A stretch of DNA of 64,000 bases, taken from positions 372,001 through 436,000 of the forward strand of contig NZ_VZPJ01000001.1 in the NCBI RefSeq assembly GCF_008801605.1, given 5' to 3'. Positions 44,927 through 52,686 of the stretch are shown piece after piece. Source of the stretch: Pseudomonas brassicacearum subsp. brassicacearum. GTDB taxonomy: Bacteria; Pseudomonadota; Gammaproteobacteria; Pseudomonadales; Pseudomonadaceae. The position numbers were made by a program, and so were the translations under genes. Each line of letters begins with the position of its first letter. Positions within the stretch are counted from its first letter, which is position 1. A model generated the notes under the pieces. The model was not told the origin of the DNA. It worked only from the letters and a program-made list of their open reading frames with translations, and ran no database searches.

Positions 44927-44983
44927 GGGAACTCCTGCTCGATAGATTCAGCACCACTTCCCGGTGCTTCTCACTGTTCTATC

Positions 44984-44999
44984 AACATGATTCGTGCCA
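44984..44999 (-). promoter_or_regulatory. Probable sigma-54 promoter of the monooxygenase-ABC operon
   Basis: On the minus strand TGGCACG-AATC-ATGTT: the -24 half is perfect, and the -12 half keeps G but has T for C. It is 58 bases upstream of the first gene. I found no full CTGTTG-N6-CAACAG dyad in the 110 bases beyond it. Confidence 0.55.
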
Positions 45000-45107
45000 A
45001 GTGATAAGTCGTTTATTTACAATCAGTTAGATGCGCGTTCCATCAATGGAAATGCCTGTGTGGGGACACCCTTGTTGATCAACTGTCCGGTGGCAGACAC
45101 TACGTAT

Positions 45108-46169
45108 TCACCGATCGGGATGAAGCAGGTACTCAGTGAGTGTCGCCGCACACGCAACGATCCCCTCATGGAGCACCATTTCAAAGCCATGGGTATTTTC
45201 CGTCGGAATGGCGATGCAACCCACCCGAGCGGCCAGGCCAGCACTCAGGATGGCGCTCGCGTCGGAAGCAAAATCAACCAGGAGCGCTACTTGTGGGTGA
45301 TAGCCCGAGCGCTGTGCAGCCTTGACCAGGGCGTCCACGACAGAGCGGGTGTAATAGCCCTTCTGATCCCCGGTGTTGATAATCGCGTCTGCCGATAAAA
45401 CCGTCCCGTATTCCTCCAGCACCGGGCCCACCTCGACCGCGATCGTGGTGTCGCCTGGTACGCGGGCAGAGGCATAGAGCGCACCGGCGTTGGACTCTTC
45501 CTCAAGTGTCGTGCAGACGAACCAGACGTCTTGCTTGAGCGCATGCCTTTGGTTTTTCAACTGCTGCGCCGTGGTGATCACTGCCGCCAATGGCGCCCGG
45601 TCATCCAGAAAGTGAGCAGCGACTGTGTCTTTCACTTGGAACGGCTGACGCCAGTGTCGGCTGAGTACCACGCGTACGCCGGGCCGGACACCGGCATACG
45701 CCAATTCCTCCTGGGAACAGCGGGTAATCACATGGACATCGCTCCACTTCACCGCTCCTGACAGCACATCCCGCCCCTGGGCAGAACCGCCACTGTTGTG
45801 CATGGAACCGTAAGACAGTACGCCGGGAAGGCATTGGCCATCGCCGAGTATGTCGACCGGACACACACCAAAGCAGATGGGCTGGGCACCGCCTAGCGCG
45901 ACGACTTCAAGGTTACCGTCAGGCCTTACTTTCTTCACGATCATGGCAATTTCATCAAGATGAGCCATGACCCTGATGGGCGATGCCTGCGAAGCCCCCT
46001 CCGTAGCCTTGATCAGGCCCCGGACGTTGCCGGCCTCGTCGACAAAGGCCTCATCGCAGTGCTTGGCCAGCTCCCTGAGGCATATTTCCCGGACTTCGTC
46101 TTCCTGCCCGCCGGGACCGCGGGCCAGAAGCAGTGCTTCGAGCAGCGGCGGAATGTCCATTGAAGGCAT
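45108..46169 (-). CDS. M42 family metallopeptidase
   Basis: A 353-residue dinuclear-metal aminopeptidase. The metal and catalytic motifs are visible: HLDE (first His-x-Asp), FLDDRAPLAAVI (bridging Asp), TLEEES (catalytic Glu pair), VEVGP (in place of the usual VD) and ENTHGFEM (last His). The start at 46169 has AGGA upstream; 46160 or a GTG at 46187 are alternatives. M42 enzymes release N-terminal residues from peptides or de-block N-acyl amino acids. It lies upstream of the sulfur operon on the same strand, but with a promoter between. Confidence 0.85.
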   Translation of the reverse strand: MPSMDIPPLLEALLLARGPGGQEDEVREICLRELAKHCDEAFVDEAGNVRGLIKATEGASQASPIRVMAHLDEIAMIVKKVRPDGNLEVVALGGAQPICFGVCPVDILGDGQCLPGVLSYGSMHNSGGSAQGRDVLSGAVKWSDVHVITRCSQEELAYAGVRPGVRVVLSRHWRQPFQVKDTVAAHFLDDRAPLAAVITTAQQLKNQRHALKQDVWFVCTTLEEESNAGALYASARVPGDTTIAVEVGPVLEEYGTVLSADAIINTGDQKGYYTRSVVDALVKAAQRSGYHPQVALLVDFASDASAILSAGLAARVGCIAIPTENTHGFEMVLHEGIVACAATLTEYLLHPDR

Positions 46170-46348
46170 CGGATAGGTTCCTGTCACAACGCTTGAAAAA
46201 CGTAGACCTCACCCGTTTCCCGTCCGTTCAAATAGTTCATTCGCACAAGCATCGCTGGTCAGTCCGGCCCCGAACGGAACGCTGCCGCTTTGAGGGCGAC
46301 ACCTGCGCCCTCCCGATATTTAGCTTGACGCCAGAGATGACGATCATC

Positions 46349-46364
46349 ATATTTAGCAAAATAT
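46349..46364. promoter_or_regulatory. ATATTT-AGCA-AAATAT palindrome upstream of an MFS gene
   Basis: A perfect AT-rich 16-base inverted repeat, 31 bases ahead of the MFS start, in an otherwise GC-rich gap. It may be an operator over the promoter; no regulator gene is adjacent. Confidence 0.45.
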
Positions 46365-46394
46365 TACGACCATCATTTTGACGCCGGAGGATGT

Positions 46395-47615
46395 ATGGAA
46401 GCCCAAACTTCATTGGCGATTGCCAGTACCCAACCGCGCGCCTCCACACAACCATTGACCGGCAAAGTCGTAGCGCTGCTGGCAGGCCTGGCGGCGATCA
46501 GCATGCTGTCTACCAACATCATTCTCCCGGCGTTCGCGGATATCGGCGAAGACTTGGGCGTGACTGCTCGCGAGCTCGGCCTGACACTGTCCAGCTTCTT
46601 CATCACGTTCGCCTTGGGCCAGTTGGTGGTCGGGCCACTGGCCGACCGCTACGGGCGCCAGAAGCTGGTGCTTGGCGGCCTCTCGGTGTTCGTGGTCGGC
46701 ACCGTCATCGCCGGCCTTGCCACCACCCTTGATGTGCTGATCGCCGGACGCGTCGTCCAGGCGTTGGGCGTGTGCGCAGCCTCGGTGCTGTCGCGCGCCA
46801 TCGCCCGGGATCTGTTTGAAGGCGAGACGCTCGCCCGGGCATTGTCGCTGACGATGATCGCCACTGCGGCGGCGCCTGGGTTTTCGCCGCTGGCCGGCAG
46901 CGTCCTGTCCGTCACGCTCGGCTGGCGTGCCATCTTCATCCTGGTGGGACTGGCCGCCGTTGTGCTGGCCTTTTTCTACGTGCGCGACCTCGGAGAAACC
47001 CATCCCGCCGATCGCCGGGCGCCGCACTCGGCCAAGAGCGTGGTGCTTGCCTATGGCAGATTGGCGCTGGACAAGCGCTTCATCCTCCCTGCCCTTTCAA
47101 TGAGCCTGCTGATGAGCGGCCTGTTCGCCTCCTTCGCGGCGGCGCCCGCCATCCTGATGCAAGGTATCGGCCTGACCTCGTTGCAGACCGGCCTGTATTT
47201 CGCCTCTACGGTATTCGTGGTGTTCGCAGCCGGCATGGCGGCTCCGCGCCTGGCGCATCGTCATGGCGCCCGAATCGCCACACTCGTGGGCATTGCCTGC
47301 GCCATGGCCGGCGGCGGCCTGCTGCTCGTCGGTCCAGCCGCGCCTGGTCTTGGGTGGTATGCCCTCTCGATGATCACCTTCCTGTGGGGCATGGGCCTGG
47401 CCAATCCGCTGGGCACGGCAATCACCATGGGCCCTTTCGGCAAGGAAGCCGGGATGGCCTCTGCACTGCTGGGTTTTCTCTCCATGGGTGCGGCTGCGCT
47501 GACCACCTGGCTGGCCTCGGTCTTGAGCTTCGCGCCGGTCACGACGCTGGGTGGGATTCAGACGACGGCCTGCCTGGTGGCGCTGATGCTGTTTCTGTTT
47601 CGGGGTCGTCTTTGA
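46395..47615 (+). CDS. Bcr/CflA family multidrug efflux MFS protein
   Basis: A 406-residue MFS pump with 12 hydrophobic segments. STNIILPAFADIGEDLGVTARELGLTLSSFFITFALGQLVVGPLADRYGRQKLVLGGLSVFVVGTVIAGLA carries the Bcr/CflA N-terminal signature with the DRYGRQK loop. GRVVQALGVCAASVLSRAIARDLFEG is motif B/C. GGAGGATGT precedes the ATG. Relatives expel bicyclomycin, chloramphenicol, sulfonamides or cysteine. The substrate here is unknown. Confidence 0.9.
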   Translation: MEAQTSLAIASTQPRASTQPLTGKVVALLAGLAAISMLSTNIILPAFADIGEDLGVTARELGLTLSSFFITFALGQLVVGPLADRYGRQKLVLGGLSVFVVGTVIAGLATTLDVLIAGRVVQALGVCAASVLSRAIARDLFEGETLARALSLTMIATAAAPGFSPLAGSVLSVTLGWRAIFILVGLAAVVLAFFYVRDLGETHPADRRAPHSAKSVVLAYGRLALDKRFILPALSMSLLMSGLFASFAAAPAILMQGIGLTSLQTGLYFASTVFVVFAAGMAAPRLAHRHGARIATLVGIACAMAGGGLLLVGPAAPGLGWYALSMITFLWGMGLANPLGTAITMGPFGKEAGMASALLGFLSMGAAALTTWLASVLSFAPVTTLGGIQTTACLVALMLFLFRGRL

Positions 47616-47659
47616 AGGCGCTTTCCCGGCCAAGCCAAAAGCTCGCCTTCACGCTCCGA

Positions 47660-48934
47660 TCAATACACAGGCCAGGTTTCAACAATCTTCCCGCCGCGCA
47701 CGGCCAGCAAATCGCCAAATTGCAGCAGCACGGATTCAGTCTGGGTCGGCCGTAAAAACACCTGGTCTTCCACGTTCAACCCTACGGCCAGGGAGCCGTT
47801 GACCATTTCCTGATTGGAGCTGCGACCATAAAGCTCATTGCTTTGCAGCCCCTCGGGCGACTCGAACTCGGCCATCCAGTTACCGCCGTAGAGGAAGAAT
47901 GTCGCGCGCTGATTAGGGTCCCACCAGGAGAACAATCGGGACTTGTCATCCAGGGCTGGGAAGTTGACGGCCCCCGTGCTCTTTAGCACGGGCGTTGCAA
48001 TAAAGGCCGCCGGCACATGCTCGGCCAGCGATGGCAGGTCGTAATGGGTCGGCTTGAGAAATGCCGTCCCCACCGAGACCTCGCTGCTCAAGCGTTCCTG
48101 CTCATGTATAGCGTAACTGGGGCTGCCAGCCGTATTGAGCGTGAGCCCTTCGTGCCAAAGCGCAGGGAAGTGCTCACGCAGGTAATTCACATGGCCGTTG
48201 TAAATGACCATCACCTTGTCGAACAGCGCCTGTGACGAACCGAGGACCCTGGGCACGCCCATGCCGACAAACGGGTCATACCCCATGAAACCTGAAAATT
48301 CGAGCTGCTGCGGATGGGCACTGATCAGCGTCAGCATCTCGCCGAGCAGCGCGTGGTCAGCGACTCCGCCACGGTGCAGGCCGACATCCAGCTCGATATT
48401 GATCCGCATCCGGATGCCCAGGCCTTGCGCCAATGCCAGGTAATCCATCAGCCGCCGGGGGGTGTCGAGCAACCATTGCAGTTGCCTGGAAGGGTCGAAG
48501 GTTCCCTTGTGGGTTTGGTAAAACACCTCGGCCGAGCGTACCGGTAAAGGCTTGCCGAGCAAAATGTCTGCCTCGGGAAAGGTCACCGCGTCGTGATTGA
48601 GAAACGGCTGATGAAACGACATCAGCCGCCGGGTATCGGTACGTTTGGCGATGTACGTCAGCAGTCCCGGTGATGGCAGGGATTTCTCCACCAGGCGCAA
48701 ATGTTTACCAGCACGGGTGACGGATTGCTTGACCACATTGATATTGTGATCGAGCAGGTCCAGGTCAATCAGCATCACGGGGCGCATCGGCCCATGGCGC
48801 TTCAGCTCCTGGTTCAGCGCGCGGAAATACTCGTTGTAAGGGCTGCCGCGATCGCTCGGACGCAACAACGCCCCCGCCCCGACCATCAATGCACCCACTC
48901 CGGCGGCGCCGAGCATAAAGGTTCTACGATTCAT
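47660..48934 (-). CDS. Tat-exported DSD1/D-threonine-aldolase-type PLP enzyme
   Basis: A 424-residue protein with a twin-arginine signal (MNRRTFMLGAAGVGALMVGAGALLRPS). The mature part is an alanine-racemase-fold PLP domain: PVMLIDLDLLDHNINVVKQS, then RLVEKSLPSPGLLTYI with the likely PLP Lys, and a C-terminal beta domain with the metal-site region seen in D-serine dehydratase/D-threonine aldolase proteins. Export folded with PLP to the periplasm is unusual for such enzymes. It is 116 bases downstream of the alpha/beta hydrolase gene in the same direction, so it may or may not belong to the next cluster. Confidence 0.82.
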   Translation of the reverse strand: MNRRTFMLGAAGVGALMVGAGALLRPSDRGSPYNEYFRALNQELKRHGPMRPVMLIDLDLLDHNINVVKQSVTRAGKHLRLVEKSLPSPGLLTYIAKRTDTRRLMSFHQPFLNHDAVTFPEADILLGKPLPVRSAEVFYQTHKGTFDPSRQLQWLLDTPRRLMDYLALAQGLGIRMRINIELDVGLHRGGVADHALLGEMLTLISAHPQQLEFSGFMGYDPFVGMGVPRVLGSSQALFDKVMVIYNGHVNYLREHFPALWHEGLTLNTAGSPSYAIHEQERLSSEVSVGTAFLKPTHYDLPSLAEHVPAAFIATPVLKSTGAVNFPALDDKSRLFSWWDPNQRATFFLYGGNWMAEFESPEGLQSNELYGRSSNQEMVNGSLAVGLNVEDQVFLRPTQTESVLLQFGDLLAVRGGKIVETWPVY

Positions 48935-49050
48935 CAGGACGCTCCCTCTGCGTGCGCAGTCAAGTGCACGTTACGGCAGCGGTACCCGGCTGTTGAGGCT
49001 ATGGGAGGTCAGAAAGGGGACTTTGGCGGCCAGGCTTTGATCCAATCCTC

Positions 49051-49935
49051 CTAACCCCTGGACGTTGCAATGAACCGCGTGATGGCCGCCACCACATCGG
49101 CACCCCGTTCAAGATAGGGCACATGCCCGGAGTCCTCGATGAACTCGCCGCGTGCATCGGGCAGTTGCTGGAGCAGGTTATCCAGGGTCGCTGGCAGAAA
49201 CACCTGGTCGTGCCGCCCCCAGATCACCAGCGTCTTGGCAGCAATCTGTGGCAACCGTTCGAGCAGCACGTCCAGGCCTTCGCGTCGAAAATCCTCGACG
49301 ACCCGCTGCACCGTGGCAAACCTCGATTTGCCGCTGGCCGCCATGGCCTGGGCCAAGCGCCCTCCTACCTCGGGCGGCGCCTTGAATACCAGGCTCCAGA
49401 AGCGCTTCATCTCCTCGACCGTACGATAGCCAAACACCGTCCCCGCCCCTTGCAGGCCGGCTTTCAATGTGGGGCCTAGCGTTTGCTCGCCCAGACCGGC
49501 AGGCGCCAGCAAGACCAGGTGACTGACACGCTGCGGGTGTTTGGCGGCATACAGCCCGGCCACGCACCCGCCCAAAGAACTGCCGACCAGCACGAAGGGC
49601 CCCTCGACGAGCGTTTCCAGCAAGCCTTCGAGCTCCGCCAGCATTGCCTGGGGTCCAAAGCCGGCACCCGCCTCGTACACGGATTGGCCATGCCCCGGCA
49701 AGTCGACGAAAACGCAATGGTGATGGCGCGCCATGCCCAGCATCGCAGGGCCCCACTGATCCTTGCTGGCGCCCAAGCCATGGAGCATGACCAGTGTCGT
49801 CCGCTGTTGCCGTGCAGGGCTTTGCAGATAGGCCAGGCGTCCATGCGCACCGCTGTGCCAGCGCAGCTTCAAACCGAACTGCCAGCGGTGGACCAGGCGC
49901 AAAGTGCCGAGCAGCAGTCGATCAACGCGGTTCAT
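49051..49935 (-). CDS. Alpha/beta hydrolase at the end of the unrecognised cluster
   Basis: A 294-residue hydrolase starting MNRVDRLLLGTLRLVHRWQFG, 14 bases inside the exporter gene. TTLVMLHGLGASKDQWGPAM is the oxyanion-hole HG motif, GSSLGG holds the nucleophile Ser, WGRHDQVF the acid and EDSGHVPYLE the His, a complete triad. It is the last of six tightly coupled minus-strand genes, so it may release, hydrolyse or edit the cluster product. The N-terminus is basic and amphipathic and could touch the membrane. Confidence 0.85.
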   Translation of the reverse strand: MNRVDRLLLGTLRLVHRWQFGLKLRWHSGAHGRLAYLQSPARQQRTTLVMLHGLGASKDQWGPAMLGMARHHHCVFVDLPGHGQSVYEAGAGFGPQAMLAELEGLLETLVEGPFVLVGSSLGGCVAGLYAAKHPQRVSHLVLLAPAGLGEQTLGPTLKAGLQGAGTVFGYRTVEEMKRFWSLVFKAPPEVGGRLAQAMAASGKSRFATVQRVVEDFRREGLDVLLERLPQIAAKTLVIWGRHDQVFLPATLDNLLQQLPDARGEFIEDSGHVPYLERGADVVAAITRFIATSRG

Positions 49936-50827
49936 CCGCCACCCCTTGTCCTTTGCTAGCCGCCTTGAGGGAGAATCTTGCCGGCAGGCGCAGTTGGCAT
50001 AGCGCCACACCTGACAGCGTCAACACGGCGCCAATCACCAGGCGCTGGCTGAAACCTTCGGCGAGCATGACCTGGCTGACAGCGATCGCGAACACCGGCA
50101 CCAGGAGCAGGTACGGGCTCAATTGCTGCATCGAGTTGCGGCCGAGCAACCAGAACCACAGGCCGAACCCCAGCAGACCACCACTGAGCGCGGTGTAGAG
50201 CACCGCCCACCACGCCTGGGCGCTGGCCGTGTAGACGCGTGTCCATTGCTCGCCTTCCTGGACGAACGACCACAGCAACAGTTGCGGTGCGGCGATGACC
50301 GCCGTCCAGGCACTCAAGGCCAGCGGATCGAGGGGCCCGAGACGTTTGGTCAACACTGACCCGGCAGCGAATGCCAAGGCCGCCAGCGCCACCAGCAACA
50401 TGCCGATAAACGTCCCGCCCGCCGATGGCGTAGCCAGTAGCACCAGGACGCCGGCGAACGCCAGCAGAATGCCCGCCAGGAGTCGCAGTTTCAGGACTTC
50501 CCCCAGTAACGCGAATGCCAGGACGAGGGTAAACGGTGCCGCCAGTTGATAGATGATCGCCGAGGTAGAGGCGTCTACCCGGGCGATACCGCAATACAGC
50601 AAACCGAAATGCAAGGTCCCGGTAATCGTGGCGATCAGGGCCACGGACGCCAACTGTTCACGTTTGACGCGCTTGAGCAGCGGCAGGAGAAACAGCGCCA
50701 TGATCGCGTAGCGCATGGCGACCATGAGGATAGGCGGCAACTCGGCGCCGCCGATTTTCACTGCAGTGACCTGCGCGCCCCAGAGAAACGCGACCAGTAG
50801 CGCGAGCAATGAATCTTTCAATGGCAT
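49922..50827 (-). CDS. EamA/DMT family exporter of the cluster
   Basis: A 301-residue membrane protein with ten hydrophobic segments and two EamA repeats: MPLKDSLLALLVAFLWGAQVTAVKIGGAELPPILMVAMRYAIMALFLLPLL, and later SGGLLGFGLWFWLLGRNSMQQLSPYLLLVPVFAIAVS. The drug/metabolite transporter family exports amino acids and small metabolites. It starts 5 bases after the reductase gene, inside the biosynthetic operon, so export of the pathway product is the natural reading. Confidence 0.88.
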   Translation of the reverse strand: MPLKDSLLALLVAFLWGAQVTAVKIGGAELPPILMVAMRYAIMALFLLPLLKRVKREQLASVALIATITGTLHFGLLYCGIARVDASTSAIIYQLAAPFTLVLAFALLGEVLKLRLLAGILLAFAGVLVLLATPSAGGTFIGMLLVALAALAFAAGSVLTKRLGPLDPLALSAWTAVIAAPQLLLWSFVQEGEQWTRVYTASAQAWWAVLYTALSGGLLGFGLWFWLLGRNSMQQLSPYLLLVPVFAIAVSQVMLAEGFSQRLVIGAVLTLSGVALCQLRLPARFSLKAASKGQGVADEPR

Positions 50828-50832
50828 GACAG

Positions 50833-51444
50833 TTATCCCTTCTGAAATTGAATGGGCCGCAGGATTCTTTCCGGCTTGCCTGTCGCAAGGGCTGGGGGGT
50901 TAAGTCGACAGTGATGCTCACAGAGCCGGTCCAATGTCTCGCGCAGGGCCTGTTCCGCTTCAGGATCGTGGGCCAGTTGGGTCTGGAAGCACGGCGGAAA
51001 TCCCGAGCCGACCAGAATCATTTTGTTGAGCAGGACATTCAGCGCGACCTGGGAGAAAACCGCCGTGTGTCCATAGCGTCGGCCGACGACCGCAATCGCC
51101 GCGAGCTTGTCGCGCAGCGGACGCTCCCGTGGCCGCAGGAAGCCATAGCCGACCCGCTCCAGAAACGCCTGGAAGCGACTGTTGGTGCCGTAGGCATGCA
51201 TGACGGGGAGATAGAGCACCGCATCGGCGCGGTCCAGCCGCGCCACCAACTGCCCGACGTCGTCCTGCACTTGGCAGTCCTGGTCGGAACAGGCGTTGTC
51301 GGCGTCGCAGTAATCGATCCGGTAATCCTTGAGCCAGATGTCATCGACCGCGACCTCCTCGCCCAGATGGCGGCGCACCAGCGCCACCACCCGTGCACTG
51401 ACACCACAAGGTCGGCTTGACCCGACAATGATGGTCAGATTCAT
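50833..51444 (-). CDS. Flavodoxin-like NAD(P)H/FMN oxidoreductase of the cluster
   Basis: A 203-residue flavodoxin-fold protein starting MNLTIIVGSSRPCGVSARVVALV, with an SRPxGVSA phosphate loop. CDADNACSDQDCQVQDDV is the cysteine-rich block seen in NAD(P)H-dependent reductases and iron-sulfur flavoproteins. YLPVMHAYGTNSRFQAFLERVGYGF is the second flavin loop. It is 3 bases downstream of the diiron-type protein and is a natural electron donor for it or for a later reduction step. Confidence 0.85.
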   Translation of the reverse strand: MNLTIIVGSSRPCGVSARVVALVRRHLGEEVAVDDIWLKDYRIDYCDADNACSDQDCQVQDDVGQLVARLDRADAVLYLPVMHAYGTNSRFQAFLERVGYGFLRPRERPLRDKLAAIAVVGRRYGHTAVFSQVALNVLLNKMILVGSGFPPCFQTQLAHDPEAEQALRETLDRLCEHHCRLNPPALATGKPERILRPIQFQKG

Positions 51445-51447
51445 GAT

Positions 51448-52131
51448 TCAGGACGCCTCCCGCAACCCTTCTTCGCCAGCCAGGTAGGCGCGCAAAGCCT
51501 CTTCCATCAACTGCCCGGTCAGCCACAGCGTGACGCGTGCCACTTCCTTGATCTGACGACGATCTTCTTCGGTCTTCACCGCACGCTGCATCGCCATACG
51601 CACTTCCTCGGCGTGCTTCTCGTCGATGGTCGAGTGGGCGACGAAGAAGGTCATCTGCTCATCCTTCAAGCCCAGGTCGGCACGGAACCGTTCCAGGATC
51701 GGCTGGATGTGCTCGTAGACGTCCTCGGCCCAGTAGCTGTAGCCCAGGCGAGCGATCGGCCCCTTGCGGATAGCCACATCGTTGAGAAAGGCGATCAGTG
51801 CCTGAGTCGGCGCCAGGGGCGCCGGCATGGCTTGCGGCAGCAGCCCGACCGATTCCAGGTCACGCAGCACCATGCGCTCGTGACCCAGCTCTTCCAGGGC
51901 GTGCTTGTAGACGAAGCGCAGCAGCGTCGTTTCCTCTGGATCGGCACTGAAGGCGCAGGCGGCCTGGTTCACCGAGTTGTAGCGGGTGTAGTGGTAGACC
52001 TGCAGCATGAGCTGTTGGTAGAGAGCTGGCGGCGTCGGGTTGTCCAGGCTGAATTTCCAGTAGGCGCCCTGCTTGATCTGGGCCCAGCCCGCGTCGACGA
52101 TAGCGTCGAGTTCCTTGAAGAATGCTTGCAT
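51448..52131 (-). CDS. Haem-oxygenase-like diiron oxidase/oxygenase (HDO fold)
   Basis: A 227-residue all-helical protein. The whole HDO metal set can be traced: Glu81 and His84 in ALEELGHERM, Glu136 (or Glu140) in YSYWAEDVYE, and His166, Asp170, His173 in HSTIDEKH (H-x3-D-x2-H). The UndA, BesC and SznF enzymes use this set to cleave C-C bonds or oxygenate nitrogen. TenA thiaminases and PqqC share the fold but not these ligands. The start at 52131 follows the acyltransferase stop by 1 base and has AGGAG upstream. It is the likely redox catalyst of the cluster. Confidence 0.8.
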   Translation of the reverse strand: MQAFFKELDAIVDAGWAQIKQGAYWKFSLDNPTPPALYQQLMLQVYHYTRYNSVNQAACAFSADPEETTLLRFVYKHALEELGHERMVLRDLESVGLLPQAMPAPLAPTQALIAFLNDVAIRKGPIARLGYSYWAEDVYEHIQPILERFRADLGLKDEQMTFFVAHSTIDEKHAEEVRMAMQRAVKTEEDRRQIKEVARVTLWLTGQLMEEALRAYLAGEEGLREAS

Positions 52132-52132
52132 T

Positions 52133-52678
52133 TCAATTGGCTCCTTTAACATTGAGGTAAACACTTTCGAGTTCCAGGTACACGAGGCTGTAGCGCCGCT
52201 CGACCTGTTCCCCGGTCCAGGTAACGTCATCCACCAGCACGCGCCCGCCCAGGCCGACATAGAGCGCAGCCAATTGGCCGCGGCACAGTGCCGAGATAAA
52301 TCGCAGGTGGGTGTTGGCTTTCAGCCAAATGGCCGCTTGCAGGAGAAACATGCGCAGGTGCCGACCGCCGCGGTATCGCTCGTCCAGCACCAGGCGATTG
52401 GCATCGAAGGCATCCGTCGATTGTTCGAAATAGGCCTGCACGTCGACCGCTCGCTCGACGAAGCTCAGGCCATGACCCAGCGGGGTGACGCGCAACGTCC
52501 CGACCACTTCGTCCTTGTCCAGGTAGACCAAGTGATAGGACAAAGCGTCGCGCACCTGCTCCCTGCGCTCGAAGTCATCCTCCCGTGCCGGGTTGGTCCC
52601 CAGGTAGCGACTCCTGAGTTGCCGGACGGACTCGAACAGTTCATTGGCGTTGTCGATCACGCGAACAGACAGGCTCAT
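52133..52678 (-). CDS. LuxI/FeeM-like GNAT acyltransferase of the cluster
   Basis: A 181-residue acyltransferase. LFESVRQLRSRYLGTNPAREDDFERREQVRDALSYHLVYLDKDEVVGTLRVTPLGHGLSFVERAVDV resembles the first half of N-acyl amino acid synthases and LuxI proteins (YR...ExDxxD...YxLxxxxxxVVGTLRxTP). NRLVLDERYRGGRHLRMFLLQAAIWLKANTHLRFISALCRG holds the RGGRHL acyl-CoA loop typical of GNATs. Canonical LuxI residues such as the paired Trp/Phe are not all present, so the acceptor need not be S-adenosylmethionine. It is 8 bases after the ligase gene. Confidence 0.72.
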   Translation of the reverse strand: MSLSVRVIDNANELFESVRQLRSRYLGTNPAREDDFERREQVRDALSYHLVYLDKDEVVGTLRVTPLGHGLSFVERAVDVQAYFEQSTDAFDANRLVLDERYRGGRHLRMFLLQAAIWLKANTHLRFISALCRGQLAALYVGLGGRVLVDDVTWTGEQVERRYSLVYLELESVYLNVKGAN

Positions 52679-52686
52679 CGCTGACC

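Noticed and set aside
43502..45004. 500-codon plus-strand frame opposite the DmoA-like gene
   Set aside because: It mirrors a well supported flavin monooxygenase gene and shows no domain of its own.
45071..45086. GTTGATCAAC dyad as the enhancer site of the DmoA-like operon
   Set aside because: The arms and spacing differ from CTGTTG-N6-CAACAG, so it is not counted as an SfnR site.
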